DNA of 9,904 bases from the NCBI GenBank assembly GCA_018224315.1, contig JAGTVF010000086.1:1-9904 (forward strand), written 5' to 3'. Numbering within the stretch: position 1 is the first letter of the stretch; each line of letters opens with the position of its first letter. Source of the DNA: Desulfobacterales bacterium. Lineage in GTDB: Bacteria > Desulfobacterota > Desulfobacteria > Desulfobacterales > Desulfosalsimonadaceae. Position numbers and translations under genes: made by a program. Shown here piece by piece: positions 7,493 to 9,904 of this stretch. A model generated the notes under the pieces. The model was given only the letters and a program-made list of their open reading frames with translations, searched no databases and was not told the DNA's origin.

Positions 7493-8113
7493 CTATTCTC
7501 CTTTTTCAGCCGCCAGACTCAGCAGGGCGTTGATCACGGCTGCGGCCACGGCTGATCCGCCTTTTCTGCCGATGTTGGTGATATGGGGCAGATCCAGTTC
7601 CGCCAGCATCTGTTTGGATTCAGCCGCGTTGACAAATCCCACGGGTAGTCCCACTACCAGGGCCGGTGCGGTACGTCCGGCCCGGACCTGCTCGATGATG
7701 CGCATAAGGGCGGTGGGCGCGTTTCCCACCACAAAAATGCCCCCTTTGACCTGATCTGCGGCCGCATCCACTGCTGCGGCAGCCCGGGTGCTGCCATTTG
7801 CATCGGCCTGTTTTTTCACTTCCGGATCAGTCATTAAGCAATCCACCCGGCAGCCGAATCGGGCGGCATCGGTTTTGCGGATCCCGGCTTTGGCCATGTT
7901 GGTGTCCGTGACAATGGCACGTCCGGTTTGTATGGCGCGGATCCCGGCGGATATGGCCTCCGGGTGGAAGCGTATGCTCTGCAGATACTCGAAATCCGCG
8001 CTGGTGTGGATCATACGCGAGACAATGCGCCACTGTGCGGGTGCAAACCCGTGAGAGCCGGCTTCCGTTTCGATGATGGAAAAACTTAACTCTTCAATTT
8101 CATAAGGTTTCAT
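7493..8113 (-). CDS. cbiC: Cobalt-precorrin-8 methylmutase
   Basis: Moves the methyl group from C11 to C12 of cobalt-precorrin-8, giving cobyrinic acid. The protein has 206 residues, normal for CbiC/CobH. The catalytic histidine is His36 in SRMIHTSADF (32-41), followed by VTDTNMAKAGI at 68-78, GIFVVGNAPTAL at 125-136 and VVGLPVGFVNAAESK at 153-167. The C-terminus ITNIGRKGGSAVAAAVINAL is the usual family ending. The ATG is chosen because AAGGA lies nine bases upstream and MKPYEIEE starts at the normal distance from the histidine; an earlier in-frame start at 8212 would add 33 residues that merely read through the end of cbiA. Overlaps cbiA by 14 bases. Confidence 0.96.
   Translation of the reverse strand: MKPYEIEELSFSIIETEAGSHGFAPAQWRIVSRMIHTSADFEYLQSIRFHPEAISAGIRAIQTGRAIVTDTNMAKAGIRKTDAARFGCRVDCLMTDPEVKKQADANGSTRAAAAVDAAADQVKGGIFVVGNAPTALMRIIEQVRAGRTAPALVVGLPVGFVNAAESKQMLAELDLPHITNIGRKGGSAVAAAVINALLSLAAEKGE
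7498..7503 (-). promoter_or_regulatory. Ribosome-binding site of cbiL
   Basis: A full AAGGAG on the coding strand, formed by the last sense codons of cbiC, seven bases ahead of the cbiL ATG. It is the best ribosome-binding site in the operon and fixes the cbiL start. Confidence 0.7.
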
Positions 8114-9509
8114 GAATATTTTTCCTTTTGTTTTGAAATTCTGCACATGCGTTTGCAAAGTGCCGGCCAATCTGCGGCCGGCTCCGGAAATGCAGGTGCA
8201 CGTAGCTGCCAAGACACTGGTTTGTCAGCCAGCCCGGGGCGGTGCGGTTTTTGCCCGCACGGTCAGCGGTTTCATAGACGTCCCGGCCTGTCTGCGCCGC
8301 CTTTGAATCCCGGATAAAAGAATAATGAAACTCATGGCCGCGCATCACCGTGCCTGCAGGGCCCAAAGGGGTGTTTTCCAGAAACCGGATCTGCCGGTAG
8401 CCAAGGGCGCAAAGCCGTTTTGCCATTACTGTCTGAAATGCAAATACGCCGGCCATTTCAAAAATCCGGCCGTTTTGGTCTTCTATGCTTTTGCACAAAT
8501 ACATAAAGCCTCCGCATTCGGCGTATACCGGCATGTCCGCCCGGGCTGCCGCCAGCATGGCCCGGCGTATGGGCAGATTTTCAGACAGGGCTTTGGCGTA
8601 CAATTCCGGGTATCCCCCGCCGAGATAGATGCCATGGATGTCTTTTGGCAGGTCTGCATCGTTGACTGGGGAGAAAAAAACAATTTCGCATCCGTGTTCT
8701 TCAAGTACGTCCAGGTTGTCCTGATAATAAAAGCAAAAGGCCGGATCCCTTGCCACGGCCACCCGAACGGCAGGTTCGGGCCGGGGCCGGTCTGCATGCT
8801 GTTTTAACGGTATTTCGTCAAGTCCGGTAATCAGCCCGTCCAGATCTATGTGCGTGGAGACAAGATCGGCCAGGGCATGGATTCTTTGCTGGCAGACCAC
8901 CTTGTCTTCTGCGGTGAAAAGCCCCAGGTGCCGCTCGGGGATCGCGGCATTGGCATCCTTGGGGATCGCCCCCAGCATGGCAATGCCGGGGACATCTTCC
9001 ATGGCTTCTTCCAGATACCGGATGTGTGCCGGACTGCCCGCGTTGTTGGCCACAACCCCGCAAAAGCGCACTTTTGGATCAAATTCCACAAACCCCTTGA
9101 CCAGGGCAGCAAAGCTTCTGGCCATCCGGCCGGCATCCACCACCAAAAGCACCGGCAGGCCCAGCCATTTGGCCATCTGAGCGGTGGAGCCGGCCTCGGA
9201 TGCCCCGGAAAAACCGTCATATAAACCCATGACCCCTTCGACCACGGCCATGTTGGCACCGGTTGCGCCCCTGGCAAAGATTTCCAGGTTCGTGTCCTGC
9301 TCCAGCATCCAGCCGTCCAGGTTGCGCCCGGGCTGTCCGGTGATTTCCCCGTGCAGGCCCGGGTCAATAAAGTCCGGGCCGACCTTGAAGGCTGCGGTGT
9401 CAATGCCCTTTCTTGTCAGGGCGGCGAGCAGGCCCAGGGTGACGGTGGTCTTACCGCTGCCGCTGGCCGGCGCAGCTACCACTATTCCTTTGATCTTTTT
9501 TGTATCCAT
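8100..9509 (-). CDS. cbiA: Cobyrinic acid a,c-diamide synthase
   Basis: Uses ATP and glutamine to amidate the a and c acetate side chains of cobyrinic acid. The protein has 469 residues, full length. The N-terminal ATP domain has the P-loop APASGSGKT (13-21, Lys20), FKVGPDFIDP at 41-50, LDGWM at 64-68 and EGVMGLYDG at 91-99. The C-terminal glutamine amidotransferase domain has GGGYPELYA at 297-305, the nucleophile Cys332 in YAECGGFMYL, GHEFHYS at 391-397 and the catalytic histidine region GSYVHLHF at 434-441. It is the first gene of the visible operon. The ATG has only a weak GGA nine bases upstream. The same family includes CobB (aerobic) and CfbB (coenzyme F430 pathway in methanogens); the surrounding anaerobic cobalamin genes favour CbiA. 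Its last codons overlap cbiC. Confidence 0.96.
   Translation of the reverse strand: MDTKKIKGIVVAAPASGSGKTTVTLGLLAALTRKGIDTAAFKVGPDFIDPGLHGEITGQPGRNLDGWMLEQDTNLEIFARGATGANMAVVEGVMGLYDGFSGASEAGSTAQMAKWLGLPVLLVVDAGRMARSFAALVKGFVEFDPKVRFCGVVANNAGSPAHIRYLEEAMEDVPGIAMLGAIPKDANAAIPERHLGLFTAEDKVVCQQRIHALADLVSTHIDLDGLITGLDEIPLKQHADRPRPEPAVRVAVARDPAFCFYYQDNLDVLEEHGCEIVFFSPVNDADLPKDIHGIYLGGGYPELYAKALSENLPIRRAMLAAARADMPVYAECGGFMYLCKSIEDQNGRIFEMAGVFAFQTVMAKRLCALGYRQIRFLENTPLGPAGTVMRGHEFHYSFIRDSKAAQTGRDVYETADRAGKNRTAPGWLTNQCLGSYVHLHFRSRPQIGRHFANACAEFQNKRKNIHETL
8123..8127 (-). promoter_or_regulatory. Ribosome-binding site of cbiC
   Basis: AAGGA on the coding strand, within the 3' end of cbiA, nine bases before the cbiC ATG. 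It supports the short CbiC start over the longer frame that begins inside cbiA. Confidence 0.65.
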
Positions 9510-9904
9510 AAGCTTTTTCCATTAGCGTGCGTATTTTTTTAAATTGCGCAAGCCTTGATCCTGGACTGATTACGGCCTCAACTAAATCCTTCAGTGCAAG
9601 CAACTTCAAAAAATGTTGCCATTATCGTCTTTTCCCGGGCTTTGTTCCCCGGTGGACGTTTCCAAGGAAGTTCTGCTGTCGGGGTCTGTTTTTGAAGCGA
9701 CATTGAGCGTTTTTTCGTAAAAACGGTCAGGAGCGAAAAAACTGACCCCGGCAGCAGGGCTTCCTTCCTGATATGCATCAAGCCGTGTAAAAGCTTTGCA
9801 GCTTCACAAACCACCCCGCCGCCCCTTGCCCGACCCCCGTCAGAACCGGAACAACACAAGAAAAACTGCATCCAAACCCCAAACCGCTTAAAAAGCCTAA
9901 TTTA
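9510..9904. other. Intergenic leader region upstream of cbiA
   Basis: About 395 bases with no convincing gene. It should contain the operon promoter and 5' leader (minus strand), but I could not place a clear -35/-10 pair. A short AT-rich dyad lies at 9528-9550 just ahead of cbiA. Small hairpins lie at 9600-9619 (GCAAC/GTTGC) and 9635-9652 (CCGGG/CCCGG). The main structure is the long inverted repeat listed separately. I searched by eye for the cobalamin riboswitch core and its GCCACTG-type B12 box and did not find them. Confidence 0.6.
9664..9766. repeat. Long imperfect inverted repeat with nested hairpin
   Basis: The left arm starting AAGGAAGTTCTGCTGTCGGG (9664 onward) pairs with the right arm ending CAGCAGGGCTTCCTT (9766) over 30 positions, with one true mismatch (9687/9743) and three T-G pairs. 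Inside lies a perfect seven-base stem, CGTTTTT (9708-9714) with AAAAACG (9719-9725). All three T-G pairs have T on the left arm, so they stay paired as U-G in plus-strand RNA but become A-C mismatches in minus-strand RNA. It could be a miniature inverted-repeat (MITE or REP-like) element, or an RNA structure made by the unseen neighbour on the right. I see no target-site duplication. It is intergenic and about 155 bases upstream of cbiA. Confidence 0.8.

Noticed and set aside
8114..8212. N-terminal extension of CbiC by 33 residues
   Set aside because: It only re-reads the end of cbiA in another frame; the ATG at 8113 has a good AAGGA and gives the normal family length.
8100..9509. Reading cbiA as CfbB (coenzyme F430 pathway) or aerobic CobB
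   Set aside because: The same fold and motifs fit all three, but the gene is overlapped by cbiC and followed by the anaerobic cobalamin set, so CbiA is the consistent reading.
9600..9652. Small hairpins (GCAAC/GTTGC and CCGGG/CCCGG) as intrinsic terminators
   Set aside because: Stems are only five bases, and neither is followed by a T run on either strand.
9578..9871. Minus-strand open frame of 97 codons upstream of cbiA
   Set aside because: It runs across both arms of the inverted repeat, has no recognisable domain and an odd composition (Cys, Gly, Arg and Lys rich), so it is most likely noncoding.

Overview
The window is almost entirely one minus-strand operon for the anaerobic (early cobalt insertion) branch of cobalamin biosynthesis, read from right to left. 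In transcription order it holds cbiA, cbiC, cbiL, a polytopic membrane protein with a Gate/nucleoside-recognition look, cbiD, a fused cbiE-cbiT, cbiF, cbiG, cbiH and the first 249 codons of cbiP, which runs off the left edge. Protein motifs identify the nine cobalamin genes. CbiD and CbiG, with no aerobic cobG or cobN-type genes in the window, mark the oxygen-independent route.

Organism: GC-rich coding sequence with strong bias to CCGG-type codons, an anaerobic corrin pathway and a CbiET fusion fit a strictly anaerobic bacterium. My best guess is a sulfate reducer of the Desulfobacterota (Desulfobacterales-like). This is an impression from protein style, not a database result.

Layout: positions 1-9509 are packed with ten genes. 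Most junctions overlap by 4, 8 or 14 bases or are separated by 2-35 bases, so one polycistronic message with translational coupling is likely. The widest overlap is cbiG/cbiH (109 bases by the nearest ordinary start), where cbiH has no conventional start codon close to its first conserved residues. Positions 9510-9904 contain no convincing gene. They hold a long imperfect inverted repeat (9664-9766) with a nested hairpin, and no recognisable B12 riboswitch.

Pathway logic: CbiL (C20), CbiH (C17 and ring contraction), CbiF (C11), CbiG (ring-A lactone opening), CbiD (C1), CbiE and CbiT (C5, C15 and C12 decarboxylation), CbiC (methyl migration), CbiA (a,c-diamide) and CbiP (b,d,e,g-amides) together take cobalt-factor II almost to cobyric acid. 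Missing from the window are the C6 reductase CbiJ (CobK), a CbiK/CbiX cobalt chelatase, CbiB and the nucleotide-loop genes; some may lie beyond cbiP. I see no wholly new system. The best leads are the cbiG/cbiH junction, the membrane protein inside the operon and the inverted repeat in the leader.
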